DNA of 64,000 bases from Pontiella sp037132875. Lineage in GTDB: Bacteria; Verrucomicrobiota; Kiritimatiellia; Kiritimatiellales; Pontiellaceae. Below are positions 45,719-55,112 of this stretch, in pieces. Below the pieces are notes generated by a model that had not been told where the DNA came from, searched no databases, and saw nothing but the letters and a program-made list of their open reading frames with translations. The translations under genes were made by a program, and so were the position numbers. Each line of letters opens with the position of its first letter. Position 1 is the stretch's first letter. Location of the stretch: NCBI GenBank assembly GCA_037132875.1, contig JBAHZU010000130.1, forward strand, positions 11,841 through 75,840. Reading direction: 5' to 3'.

Positions 45719-46411
45719 TTACATACGGAGCGTAAGATCCAGAATCGTGTTCGGCTTTTCGTCGGCCACGGAATCCAGCACCATCTTGGCACCACTGAAA
45801 TCCTGAAAAACTGTAAATTCGTCCGGCACAACAATACAGGCTGCGCCTGCTGTCAGTGCGCCCTTGCAGGCCACCTGAGAAGAAACCACCGCCACTAAAG
45901 TTGCATGTTCCATATTGCACTGTTTCAACATTTTCAGCCAGTCATCCGCACGAGGAAAAGAATCTTTCACCTCTTCTGGAATCAGCAGCTCAACGCCCAG
46001 GGTATCAAGACCCAGCTTCGTCATTAATTTTTTTGCAATTTTTTCAGGAAGCGCCGTGAAAGTAATCACCGGAATACCACGATTCTGAGTCGCTTTAATC
46101 AGCTTGGCCAGACCGACATCCAACTCGGCTTCGTTTTCACAATAGTTCGCAACAGTCTTGTCCACTTCTCCAACGGCCTTTTCAATGGCGTCGGTTTTTT
46201 TACCGGCTTGTTTCAGGACGGCGGTAACAGCTGGGCGATGCAAAGGCGACATCCCCGAGCGGGAGAATCCGATAGCCGAAAGCTCAACCCCTTTTGTTTT
46301 TGCAGCGCTCTGAAGCGAAGCAAACTCAACGGCGCGCGTCTTTGCTGCAACATATTCGAGTTCGAAGATCAGTGCGTGGGTCGTGCTGGTTTGTTTTGCT
46401 TCAGCGCTCAT
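45719..46411 (-). CDS. HAD-superfamily-like protein lacking the catalytic aspartates
   Basis: A 230-residue protein with the layout of beta-phosphoglucomutase-type HAD enzymes. The usual first motif DxDG appears as ALIFELEYVA, with Glu at both Asp positions. The second motif keeps a Thr (ITFTALP). The late acidic motif reads VAVVSSQVACKGALTAGA where Asp-Asp/Ser is expected. It is therefore probably not a normal phosphatase; it may bind a ligand or have changed chemistry. An AAGGAG site and a private terminator indicate a real expressed gene. Confidence 0.65.
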   Translation of the reverse strand: MSAEAKQTSTTHALIFELEYVAAKTRAVEFASLQSAAKTKGVELSAIGFSRSGMSPLHRPAVTAVLKQAGKKTDAIEKAVGEVDKTVANYCENEAELDVGLAKLIKATQNRGIPVITFTALPEKIAKKLMTKLGLDTLGVELLIPEEVKDSFPRADDWLKMLKQCNMEHATLVAVVSSQVACKGALTAGAACIVVPDEFTVFQDFSGAKMVLDSVADEKPNTILDLTLRM

Positions 46412-46518
46412 GTATACTTGCTCCTTGGTAAATACGGACTTTTCTTAAAAATGAGCGCGTAGTGTATGGAGCCTAACCGTTTAGGTCAACCCCCTATTTG
46501 CAGGCCAAAATCCAGCAC

Positions 46519-46533
46519 TTCCAAGGGTTGGAA
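46519..46533. repeat. 15-bp palindrome TTCCAA-GGG-TTGGAA
   Basis: Perfect intergenic copy 24 bp upstream of the candidate carA promoter. Confidence 0.85.
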
Positions 46534-46556
46534 AACATTTACCCCAAATTAAAGGG

Positions 46557-46585
46557 TTGCAAGGGGCGCGCCGGACATGGATGAT
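46557..46585 (+). promoter_or_regulatory. Candidate promoter of carA-guaA
   Basis: TTGCAA, 17-bp spacer, GATGAT. Each hexamer matches four of six consensus bases. Confidence 0.35.
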
Positions 46586-46640
46586 ATTCCGAATTTTGCA
46601 AAATCTATGCCCTAAAACAGCCGAATTTAATGGAAAAATG

Positions 46641-47738
46641 ATGAATAAAGCAATTATAGCACTCGAAGATGGAACTTGTTTTGAAGGTCGTGCATTTGCC
46701 GGAACGGGCGAATTTTATGGCGAGTTGGTCTTCAACACCTCCATGACCGGATATCAGGAGATCCTAACCGACCCCTCGTATCTTGGACAAATTGTCACCA
46801 TGACCTACCCACTTATTGGAAACTACGGCATCAATGAGGAAGACGTGGAGTCCCGCGGAATCTTCGCTCAAGGCCTCGTGGTTAGCGAATGTTCCCGTAT
46901 GTACAGCAACTGGCGCGCCACCAAATCGCTGGCTGAATACTTGGAAGAAAATGGAAAAATCGGGATCGACAATGTGGACACCCGCGCGATCACCCTGCAT
47001 ATTCGCGATAAAGGCGCCATGAAATGTGTGATTTCCACCGAGGATCTCGATAAAGACAGCTTGGTGGCCAAGGCCAAAGCCTCCGACGGACTGGTGGGCC
47101 GCGACCTGGCATCGGAAGTCTCGACCGATGAAAAATATATTTGGCCCGAAGGCGGAAAAGCCGAGGCCACCTATCACGTTGCCGTGATTGATTGCGGTAT
47201 TAAGCTCAACCAATTGCGCATTCTTGATGACCTCGGTTGCGAATGTACGGTCTACCCAAACAACTCGAAGGCCGAAGAAATTATCGCCACCCATCCCGAT
47301 GGAATCTTCATCTCCAACGGCCCCGGCGATCCCGCTGGCGCACCGGAAACCACCGCATTGGTCGGCAAACTGATTGAATCTAAAATTCCCATCTTTGGAA
47401 TCTGTTTTGGCCACCAAATGCTCGGTCGTGCACTGGGAGCCGACACCTTCAAACTGAAGTTCGGGCATCGCGGCGGCAACCAGCCCATCCAAGACCTTCG
47501 CTCCATGAAAGTGGAAATTGCTTCGCACAACCACGGCTTCTGCATCGATGCGGACACGGTGGATCCTGACCTTGCCGAAATTACCCATATTAACCTTAAC
47601 GACAATACCGTCGCAGGCCTGAAACATAAAAAGCAGCCGCTCTTCTGTGTGCAATACCATCCAGAAGCCGCGCCTGGCCCACACGATCCGTTCTACCTCT
47701 TCGAGGAGTTCATCAACTTAATGAAGGAAAATAAATAA
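46641..47738 (+). CDS. carA: Carbamoyl-phosphate synthase small subunit
   Basis: Glutaminase subunit of carbamoyl phosphate synthase for pyrimidine and arginine synthesis, 365 residues. N-terminal MNKAIIALEDGTCFEGRAFAG is typical. The class I amidotransferase part has the nucleophile in FGICFGHQ and catalytic His/Glu in VQYHPEA. I use the second of two adjacent ATGs; the frame upstream to 46557 is not conserved-looking. Its stop overlaps the guaA start (TAATG). Confidence 0.95.
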   Translation: MNKAIIALEDGTCFEGRAFAGTGEFYGELVFNTSMTGYQEILTDPSYLGQIVTMTYPLIGNYGINEEDVESRGIFAQGLVVSECSRMYSNWRATKSLAEYLEENGKIGIDNVDTRAITLHIRDKGAMKCVISTEDLDKDSLVAKAKASDGLVGRDLASEVSTDEKYIWPEGGKAEATYHVAVIDCGIKLNQLRILDDLGCECTVYPNNSKAEEIIATHPDGIFISNGPGDPAGAPETTALVGKLIESKIPIFGICFGHQMLGRALGADTFKLKFGHRGGNQPIQDLRSMKVEIASHNHGFCIDADTVDPDLAEITHINLNDNTVAGLKHKKQPLFCVQYHPEAAPGPHDPFYLFEEFINLMKENK

Positions 47739-49285
47739 TGAATCATCCCGAATGGATTGCCATCCTCGATTACGGCTCACAAGTCACCCAATTGATCGCC
47801 CGCCGCTTGCGCGAGCAAAAAGTGTATTGCGAAATCATCCGCTTTGACACCTCTGCTGAAGAACTGAAAAAACGGGCTCCAAAAGGAATCATCCTTTCCG
47901 GTGGTCCGTGTAGCGTCCCCGACAAAGACTCGCCCAAATGCGACCCCGCTCTATTTGACCTTGGCCTTCCAATCCTTGGAATCTGCTATGGCATGCAGCT
48001 CACTTCGCAGACCCTGGGCGGTTCCGTACACCGTGGCACCAAAGCCGAATATGGCAAAGCCATGATGACCATCACCAAAGACTCCCCCCTCTTTAAAGGG
48101 CTCGCACCCGATATTCAGGTATGGATGTCTCACGGCGACAAAGTGGAAACCATGCCAGAAGGTTTCGAATCCGTTGCCGAATCCGACAACTGCCCCCTGG
48201 CCGCCATTCAGAACCTCGAACGCAATATTTTTGGCGTTCAATTCCACCCGGAAGTGATCCATACCCCTCAGGGCAAAGACATGCTCTGGAACTTTGCGTT
48301 CAGCATCTGCAAATGCTCCGGCGACTGGGAAATGTCCAAATTTATCGAGAGCACGGTTAAACAGATTCAGGATCAGGTGGGCAACGATCATGTCCTGCTC
48401 GCCCTATCCGGCGGCGTGGATTCCTCCGTGGTGGCCGCCCTGCTCCACAAAGCCATCGGCAAGCAACTGCACTGTGTGTATGTGGACAACGGCTTGATGC
48501 GCTATAAAGAAACAGAAGAAATTGAAGATCTGTTTGGACGCGCCTTCGGCATCGATTTAACCGTCGCTCATTCCGGCGATCTCTTCCTGGGCAAACTCGC
48601 AGGAATTTCTGACCCAGAAGAAAAACGAAAGATCATTGGAGCCACCTTCATTGATGTGTTCTCCGACAAAGCACGCGGCTTGAGTGAGCAGATTAAATTT
48701 CTTGCGCAAGGCACCCTTTATCCCGACGTCATCGAATCGATTTCTCCGATCGGCGGCCTATCCGTAACCATCAAGAGCCACCATAATGTGGGCGGCCTTC
48801 CGGAAGACCTCCATTTCGATCTGGTGGAACCGCTGCGTGAACTCTTCAAGGATGAAGTGCGCGAAGTCGGCCGAGAACTCGGCCTGCCGAGCTACGTGGT
48901 CGATCGCCAGCCCTTCCCGGGACCGGGCCTCGCCGTGCGTATCATCGGCGACATTACCCCCGAGCGCATTGACGTGCTACAGCAGGCCGACCTGCGAGTG
49001 CGGGAAGAGATCATGAAAATGCCAAACCACCTCGATGTGTGGCAATACTTCGCCGTACTGCTCCCCATTCAAACGGTTGGCGTGATGGGCGACAGCCGCA
49101 CCTATGAAAGTGTCGTTGCTGTCCGCGCGGTTGAAAGCCGCGATGGCATGACCGCCGATTGGTACAAACTCCCGTATGAAGTCATGGACTCCATTTCCAG
49201 CCGGATCATCAACGAGGTTCCTGGCGTGAATCGAGTCTGCTACGACATCAGCTCCAAGCCCCCCGCCACGATTGAGTGGGAATAA
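47738..49285 (+). CDS. guaA: GMP synthase (glutamine-hydrolysing)
   Basis: Converts XMP to GMP, 515 residues. The N-terminal amidotransferase has LGICYGMQ (Cys nucleophile) and VQFHPEV; the ATP-pyrophosphatase domain has the P-loop ALSGGVDSSVVAALL; the C-terminal dimerisation domain ends in KPPATIEWE. It is coupled to carA by a 1-bp overlap. A perfect palindrome copy is embedded at the codons for L-P-I-L-G-I just before the active-site Cys. Confidence 0.97.
   Translation: MNHPEWIAILDYGSQVTQLIARRLREQKVYCEIIRFDTSAEELKKRAPKGIILSGGPCSVPDKDSPKCDPALFDLGLPILGICYGMQLTSQTLGGSVHRGTKAEYGKAMMTITKDSPLFKGLAPDIQVWMSHGDKVETMPEGFESVAESDNCPLAAIQNLERNIFGVQFHPEVIHTPQGKDMLWNFAFSICKCSGDWEMSKFIESTVKQIQDQVGNDHVLLALSGGVDSSVVAALLHKAIGKQLHCVYVDNGLMRYKETEEIEDLFGRAFGIDLTVAHSGDLFLGKLAGISDPEEKRKIIGATFIDVFSDKARGLSEQIKFLAQGTLYPDVIESISPIGGLSVTIKSHHNVGGLPEDLHFDLVEPLRELFKDEVREVGRELGLPSYVVDRQPFPGPGLAVRIIGDITPERIDVLQQADLRVREEIMKMPNHLDVWQYFAVLLPIQTVGVMGDSRTYESVVAVRAVESRDGMTADWYKLPYEVMDSISSRIINEVPGVNRVCYDISSKPPATIEWE
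47967..47981. repeat. 15-bp palindrome TTCCAA-TCC-TTGGAA
   Basis: Perfect copy inside guaA, read as L-P-I-L-G immediately before the catalytic G-I-C motif. Confidence 0.85.
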
Positions 49286-49291
49286 CTCGGA

Positions 49292-49439
49292 ATTTTGAAA
49301 GATGAATGCAGATCATAACCAAGCAAACTTTGATTTCCGAAACCGGACCCAGACGTTCGCGGTTGATTTTAGGTTTCGTTCATCTTTCAAAATCCATACT
49401 TTATCACGAAATACCCCTTTGATAGTTCATCTTTCAAAA
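49292..49439. repeat. Inverted and direct repeats between guaA and carB
   Basis: One ATTTTGAAAGATGAA unit (49292-49306) faces two reversed copies of TTCATCTTTCAAAA (49379-49392 and 49426-49439). The interval is about 150 bp and non-coding. It could fold as a long hairpin or be a small mobile remnant; neither is established. Confidence 0.55.
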
Positions 49440-49459
49440 CTCATAAATTGGAAAACATC

Positions 49460-52400
49460 ATGCCCAAAAGAGACGACATACATCATATTCTAATCATCGG
49501 CTCCGGTCCGATCGTGATCGGACAGGCATGCGAATTTGACTATTCCGGCACCCAGGCCTGTAAAGCATTGCGGGAAGAGGGATATAAAGTTTCCCTCATC
49601 AACTCCAACCCGGCCACGATCATGACCGATCCCGCCACCGCCGACCGGACCTATATTGAACCGATCACGCCGGAAGCCGTGGAAAAGATCATCATCAAGG
49701 AAAAGCCCGATGCCCTTCTGCCAACGCTTGGAGGACAGACCGCACTCAACACCGCCATGAAATTGGTGGAACAAGGCATCCTTGAAAAGTATGGCGTCGA
49801 AATGATCGGCGCAACCTACGATGCCATCATGCGTGGCGAAGAACGCGAGCTCTTCAAAAAATGCATGGCAGAAATTGGCGTTGAAACCCTCCGCAGCTAT
49901 GAAGTTCATACTCTGGAAGACGCAAAGCGTGTCGCAGCAGAAGACTTGGACTACCCCATCATCATTCGTCCCTCTTTCACCCTGGGCGGAACCGGCGGCG
50001 GAATTGCCGAGAATTTTGAAGAGCTCATGGAAATCACGGAAGGCGGCCTAAAAGCCTCCCTCACCACCGAAGTCCTGCTCGAAGAATCGGTATTCGGTTG
50101 GAAAGAATACGAAATGGAAGTGATGCGCGATAAGAACGATAACTGCGTCATCATCTGCGCCATCGAGAATATGGATCCCATGGGCATTCATACGGGCGAC
50201 TCAATTACAGTGGCTCCCGCCCAGACCCTAACCGATCGCGAATACCAGATCATGCGCGATGCCTCCCTGGCGGTACTCCGCATTGTGGGCGTTGAAACAG
50301 GCGGATCTAACGTTCAGTTTTGCATCCATCCAGACACGGGCCGCATGGCCGTCATTGAAATGAACCCGCGCGTTTCCCGCTCGTCTGCCCTGGCCTCTAA
50401 AGCCACCGGCTTCCCGATCGCAAAACTCGCCGCCAAGCTGGCCATCGGCTACACGCTCGATGAACTTCCAAATGACATCACGAAAGAAACACCGTCTTGT
50501 TTCGAACCGTCGATCGACTATGTCGTCACGAAGCTCCCTCGCTTTACCTTTGAAAAATTCCCGTCAGCCAACCCGAAACTCGGTGTCAGCATGAAATCGG
50601 TCGGCGAAACCATGGCGATTGGGCGCAACTTTAAAGAATCGCTCCAGAAGGCGTTTCGTTCGCTTGAAATTGGGGTCGATGGTCTCGACTTGAAAGCCGA
50701 AGCCAAACTAGACCATGATCATCTGGATGATTATCTACTGACCACCTGCGCCGAACGCACCATTGCCATCAAGTCCGGATTAAAGAGGGGTTATTCCATC
50801 GAAAAGATCCAGGAAATGACCAAGCTCGATCCTTGGTTCATCGACCAAATCCTCCAGATTGTAGAAATTGAAAAAGATCTCATCGATGCGGACGAACTCG
50901 ATTATGACCGGTTAAAATACGCCAAGAGAAACGGATTCTCTGATGAACAGATCGGCAACCTGCGCGGATGCACGGGGAACGACATTCGTGCCCTTCGCAA
51001 AAAACTGGGCATTATTCCGGTGTACAGTTTGGTCGACACCTGTGCGGGCGAATTCGAAGCCTCCACGCCCTACTTCTATTCCTGCTATGCAGATCTCGAT
51101 GAGACCCGCGAAACCAAAAAACAGAGTGTCATCGTGCTCGGCTCCGGTCCCAACCGGATTGGCCAAGGCATCGAGTTCGACTACTCCTGCGTGCATACGG
51201 TTAAAGCCCTGCGCGAAATGGGCTACGAAGCCATCATGGTGAACTCAAACCCTGAAACCGTTTCGACCGACTACGACACATCGGATAAACTCTATTTTGA
51301 ACCACTCACCTTCGAAGATGTCATGAATATCTACGAAGCAGAAAAGCCCATAGGCATGATTGTTCAGATGGGCGGACAGACTCCGCTCAACCTAGCCGAT
51401 CGTCTGTTGGAAGCTGGGGTTCCCATTCTCGGAACTTCGCCGAAGAGCATTGCCGCGGCTGAAGATCGCGAACTCTTCCGTCAGCTACTCAATAAGCTTA
51501 AGCTCAAACAACCCGAATCCGGCACCGCCGTAACGGTGCAAGAAGCAGAAGTGATTGCCGAACGCATTGGATTCCCGGTGATGATCCGTCCGTCCTTCGT
51601 TCTCGGCGGCCGCGCCATGATGGTGGCCTACGAAGAAGCAGAGTTGGAACCCTTTGTGAATGCGGCCTTTGCCGCCAGCCCAGACCATCCCGTGCTGATT
51701 GATCGCTTTTTGGAACATGCCATTGAAGTCGACGTGGACCTCATCTGTGATGGCACAGATGTTTATGTGGGCGGCGTAATGGAACACGTTGAAGAAGCCG
51801 GTATTCACTCCGGCGACTCCGCGTGTTCAATTCCGCCCTACACGCTCTCCGACCACATGATTGCTCGAATCAAAACCGCCTGCACGGCCATGGCCATGGA
51901 GATTGGTGTGAAAGGGCTCATGAATGCGCAAATTGCAGTGAAAGACGATGAGCTCTATATCATCGAAGTGAATCCGCGCGCCTCCCGCACCGTTCCCTAT
52001 GTTTCCAAAGCCACCAATGTTCCACTCGCCAATCTGGCCACACAGATTGCCATGGGCAAAACGCTGATCGAACTCGGCATGGTTGGATTTGAACCCAAGA
52101 TTGAATGGTTTGCCGTCAAAGAAGCCGTCTTTCCCTTCAACCGTTTTGCAGGGGTTGACCCGATTCTTGGGCCAGAAATGAAATCCACCGGCGAAGTCAT
52201 GGGGATCGACAAAAACTTTGAGTTGGCATACTGGAAAGCGCAACTCGCGGCCGGTCAGGTTCTGCCCACCGAAGGATCCGTTTTCTTGAGCGCTAAAGAC
52301 CGCGACAAAGACTGGATTGTTGCCGTAGGCAAACAATTCATCGAAAATGGATTTCGTCTAATTGCGACGGAAGGCACGGCTCAGGCCCTGCATAATGCCG

Positions 52401-52666
52401 GTCTTGAAGTGACGATCACACACAAACTCTCGGAAGAAGGAAACAACATCATTGATTTGATGAAAGACGAACGGATTCACCTGTTGGTGAATACGCCCAG
52501 TGGCCCCATTGCCCGCGCGGACGAAATTAAGATTCGCTCAGAAGCCATTCTGCGCGGTCTTCCCATTGTCACCACGCAGTCCGGAGCCGAGGCCACCGTC
52601 AAGGCCATCAAATACATCCAAGAGAACGATTGGGACGTTCAGGCCATTCAGGAATACCACGCCTAA
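49460..52666 (+). CDS. carB: Carbamoyl-phosphate synthase large subunit
   Basis: Synthesises carbamoyl phosphate from ammonia, bicarbonate and two ATP; 1068 residues. Two homologous ATP-grasp halves are present (IGSGPIVIGQACEFDYSG near 12 and LGSGPNRIGQGIEFDYSC near 560), with RPSFTLGGTGGG and RPSFVLGGRAMM. The C-terminal MGS-like allosteric domain follows (GFRLIATEGTAQALHNAG). Start at the ATG at 49460; an in-frame TTG four codons earlier is less likely. A terminator follows at 52686. Confidence 0.97.
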   Translation: MPKRDDIHHILIIGSGPIVIGQACEFDYSGTQACKALREEGYKVSLINSNPATIMTDPATADRTYIEPITPEAVEKIIIKEKPDALLPTLGGQTALNTAMKLVEQGILEKYGVEMIGATYDAIMRGEERELFKKCMAEIGVETLRSYEVHTLEDAKRVAAEDLDYPIIIRPSFTLGGTGGGIAENFEELMEITEGGLKASLTTEVLLEESVFGWKEYEMEVMRDKNDNCVIICAIENMDPMGIHTGDSITVAPAQTLTDREYQIMRDASLAVLRIVGVETGGSNVQFCIHPDTGRMAVIEMNPRVSRSSALASKATGFPIAKLAAKLAIGYTLDELPNDITKETPSCFEPSIDYVVTKLPRFTFEKFPSANPKLGVSMKSVGETMAIGRNFKESLQKAFRSLEIGVDGLDLKAEAKLDHDHLDDYLLTTCAERTIAIKSGLKRGYSIEKIQEMTKLDPWFIDQILQIVEIEKDLIDADELDYDRLKYAKRNGFSDEQIGNLRGCTGNDIRALRKKLGIIPVYSLVDTCAGEFEASTPYFYSCYADLDETRETKKQSVIVLGSGPNRIGQGIEFDYSCVHTVKALREMGYEAIMVNSNPETVSTDYDTSDKLYFEPLTFEDVMNIYEAEKPIGMIVQMGGQTPLNLADRLLEAGVPILGTSPKSIAAAEDRELFRQLLNKLKLKQPESGTAVTVQEAEVIAERIGFPVMIRPSFVLGGRAMMVAYEEAELEPFVNAAFAASPDHPVLIDRFLEHAIEVDVDLICDGTDVYVGGVMEHVEEAGIHSGDSACSIPPYTLSDHMIARIKTACTAMAMEIGVKGLMNAQIAVKDDELYIIEVNPRASRTVPYVSKATNVPLANLATQIAMGKTLIELGMVGFEPKIEWFAVKEAVFPFNRFAGVDPILGPEMKSTGEVMGIDKNFELAYWKAQLAAGQVLPTEGSVFLSAKDRDKDWIVAVGKQFIENGFRLIATEGTAQALHNAGLEVTITHKLSEEGNNIIDLMKDERIHLLVNTPSGPIARADEIKIRSEAILRGLPIVTTQSGAEATVKAIKYIQENDWDVQAIQEYHA

Positions 52667-52685
52667 AATACGATTCCAAGGGTTG

Positions 52686-52721
52686 AAAAAGGGGCTCATC
52701 ATTTTATGGGCCTCTTTTTTT
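52686..52721 (+). terminator. Rho-independent terminator of carB
   Basis: AGGGGCTCAT/ATGGGCCTCT stem with two G-U pairs and a 6-nt loop, then seven Ts. A one-mismatch palindrome copy (52674-52688) abuts it. Confidence 0.82.
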
Positions 52722-52806
52722 GAACATCATGCAGAGTGGCGGGTCTATAGGTACGAATATGAGATGAGTTAGAGGTTTTTACTTCCTATTTCCCCTCTAA
52801 CAAACC

Positions 52807-52834
52807 AAAGGCGGCCGCACATACGGTCGCCTTT
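52807..52834. terminator. Hairpin between carB and waaF
   Basis: Eleven-base stem AAAGGCGGCCG/CGGTCGCCTTT with one G-U pair and a 6-nt loop. A-rich and T-rich sides suggest it can end waaF on the minus strand or back up the carB terminator. Confidence 0.6.
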
Positions 52835-52838
52835 CTCT

Positions 52839-53804
52839 TTAGGACAACAGCTCGGTGGCGGCCCCAAATACCTGTTCCGGAGAAATCGAGGCCAACGCTT
52901 CGGCCGCACGTTCTGAATGGCGGGAAATATCGCGCGATTTCATCGTGCTGTTCTGCACCACCTTAAAGCGGTGCGCAAGTGGACCGGTTTTATTCGGATC
53001 GGTAATGCCATAAATCCCCACCACCGGCGTACCGACCGCGCCCGCCAAATGCATTCCGCCACTATCATTGGCCACGGCCAGCCGAGCCTTCTTCAGCAGA
53101 GCCGCCCATTCTGGCAAGCTGGTTTTTCCAGCCACACTCGTTGCTCGCTCGCCCAAGGTGGACACCAAATCCTCGCAGGCGGCCGCATCGCCGCCGCCCC
53201 CCGCAAAAACAAGATTTAGCTCGGTTTCATCCAACAGCATGCGTGCCAATTTCCCAAAGTGATCCAACGGCCACATTTTTGAAGCGCCTCGGGCAGCGCC
53301 CGGCATCAGCACCACATAGTTTCCACGGGCTGGAAATTTGGTTTCCAGCGTTTGGAAAGCGGAGGAAGGAATCTCAAGGGCTGGCAACTCGTTCACCCGA
53401 TCCCCAGCACCGGGAGCCACAATCGGATAATATTCATTGGATTGATGCCCGCCAGCCAAAGGAATCACCTTCGTAAGCATCCAGAGACGATGATCCCCTT
53501 TCAGCCCAATGCGGGTGGGTATCCCCGCCAGAGTTGGGATCAGCGCGGACCGAAAGGAATTTGGCAAAATGTACGCCGTATCAAATCCATACTTCTTTAC
53601 CTCAGCAACAGTGGGCCCCATTTTATCCCGCGTTAGGATCTGATCGGGCACCGCATGCATTTCCCATAATGGTTTCAAATAGGGTTTAACCAGCACCGCA
53701 ATATGGGCATCGGGATGTTCGGCTCGGCAGGCCTGAAGGGCGGGAAGACTCATGATGGCATCGCCGATCCAATTCAGTCCCACAATAAGAATTCGTTTAG
53801 CCAT
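52839..53804 (-). CDS. waaF: Lipopolysaccharide heptosyltransferase II (GT9 family)
   Basis: Adds heptose to the LPS inner core at the cytoplasmic face of the inner membrane. The 321 residues have the GT9 features: NWIGDAIMSLPALQA at the N-terminus, MPGAARGASKMWPLDHFGKLA, and VANDSGGMHLAGAVGTPVVGIYG near the C-terminus. ADP-heptose is the expected donor. It overlaps lpxK by 1 bp. Confidence 0.92.
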   Translation of the reverse strand: MAKRILIVGLNWIGDAIMSLPALQACRAEHPDAHIAVLVKPYLKPLWEMHAVPDQILTRDKMGPTVAEVKKYGFDTAYILPNSFRSALIPTLAGIPTRIGLKGDHRLWMLTKVIPLAGGHQSNEYYPIVAPGAGDRVNELPALEIPSSAFQTLETKFPARGNYVVLMPGAARGASKMWPLDHFGKLARMLLDETELNLVFAGGGGDAAACEDLVSTLGERATSVAGKTSLPEWAALLKKARLAVANDSGGMHLAGAVGTPVVGIYGITDPNKTGPLAHRFKVVQNSTMKSRDISRHSERAAEALASISPEQVFGAATELLS

Positions 53805-54985
53805 TAGTCGTTCCGGGGAGCTTTAAAGCAGATGCGGGAGATCCAATCCATGAATTCATCCTCGCCGCTCAACATTTCAATTTCAACACGCAGATAGATC
53901 ACCGGAATATCGCGACGGTCCACAAAAGGAAAACGGACCGCATCTTTTTCGGTGGTCAAAATGGCTTCCGCCCCCCGCTGGATACTCAAATTAATGGTAT
54001 TAATGATTTCCTGCTGCGAGAACCGATGATGATCTGCAAAGCGGCGGGTATAAACGAGTTCCGCCCCAAAATCTTTGAGCGCATTTTCAAAACTTTCCGG
54101 CACAGCGATCGCCGAAACGGCCGCAATTTTCATGCCCTTCAGCTTTTCCAGCGGATACGTTTCATCGCCAAAGACCTCCTTGAGATATTTTGCTGCATGC
54201 CGACATTCTGAAATTTCAGCCACCGGGTTGAGCTGTCGCAGTTTTGCTTTCAGCTCCGGCTCCCCTTCATCGCCACACTTCGTAATAAAAATAAATCCTG
54301 CACGTTTAATATTCCGCATGGGTTCCCGCAAAAGACCGCGCGGAAGCAAATGACCATGGCCAAAGGGATTGGTGCGATCCACCAGTACAATATCCAGCCG
54401 ATGCCCCACTTTTAAATACTGAAAGCCATCGTCAAGAATCAGCGTATCGCACCCCAATTCCTTAATGGCATATTTGCCCGCCTTCACCCGGTCTTTATCC
54501 ACCACCACGGCCACCTTGGGCAGATTGGAAGCCAGCATATAGGGTTCGTCGCCCGCCGTCCAAGAATCGAGCAGCAATCGTTTGCCATCGGAAACCACAC
54601 GGGGCGGGGTTTCAATTTTTCCGGTCGTAATTCGTTGTATCATTTTTTCGCGGAACGATTTTTCTTTGCTCTTATACCCTCGGCTAAGAATGGCCACTTT
54701 GCGCCCCTGCTGCTGGAGGTTGCGGGCAAAAACTTCCACCACGGGCGTCTTCCCGGTTCCCCCGACCGTCAGGTTACCCACACTGATCACCTGACACCCC
54801 AACGTGTTCCCGCGAATAATCCGATGCTTATACAAAAGAATACGAACTTGCACGATTACGGCAAAAACCCACGACAAAATCTTCATGATTACACGAAGTA
54901 GCGCAGGCCATTTCCCCTTCAGGGTTCCATCAATAACAGAGAGTAGATAGGTTTCGAGTTGTTCAGATTTGCTCTTATTCGCCAT
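53804..54985 (-). CDS. lpxK: Tetraacyldisaccharide 4'-kinase
   Basis: Phosphorylates lipid A precursor at the inner membrane. The 393 residues include an N-terminal membrane-associated helix (MKILSWVFAVIVQVRILLY), P-loop SVGNLTVGGTGKTP, SRGYKSKEKSF, and LDDGFQYLKVGHRLDIVLVD. The length is slightly above the usual 330 owing to N-terminal residues and an insert. It is translationally coupled to waaF, and both indicate an LPS-type outer membrane. Confidence 0.95.
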   Translation of the reverse strand: MANKSKSEQLETYLLSVIDGTLKGKWPALLRVIMKILSWVFAVIVQVRILLYKHRIIRGNTLGCQVISVGNLTVGGTGKTPVVEVFARNLQQQGRKVAILSRGYKSKEKSFREKMIQRITTGKIETPPRVVSDGKRLLLDSWTAGDEPYMLASNLPKVAVVVDKDRVKAGKYAIKELGCDTLILDDGFQYLKVGHRLDIVLVDRTNPFGHGHLLPRGLLREPMRNIKRAGFIFITKCGDEGEPELKAKLRQLNPVAEISECRHAAKYLKEVFGDETYPLEKLKGMKIAAVSAIAVPESFENALKDFGAELVYTRRFADHHRFSQQEIINTINLSIQRGAEAILTTEKDAVRFPFVDRRDIPVIYLRVEIEMLSGEDEFMDWISRICFKAPRND

Positions 54986-55112
54986 AGAAAGAATTAACGT
55001 GTTAAATAATTTGAGCCCACTATACCTCTAGCGGACTGATCTTCAAGACAGGACATAAAAAACGCGCCCCCCGCGCAGAGCAGGAAACGCGCATTCATTT
55101 CTCTAAAAACCG

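Noticed and set aside
46764..47684. 306-codon minus-strand open frame
   Set aside because: Antisense shadow of carA.
55057..55097. GC-rich repeat after metK as a terminator
   Set aside because: Only 4-5 bp can pair stably, although Ts follow on the minus strand; too weak to list.
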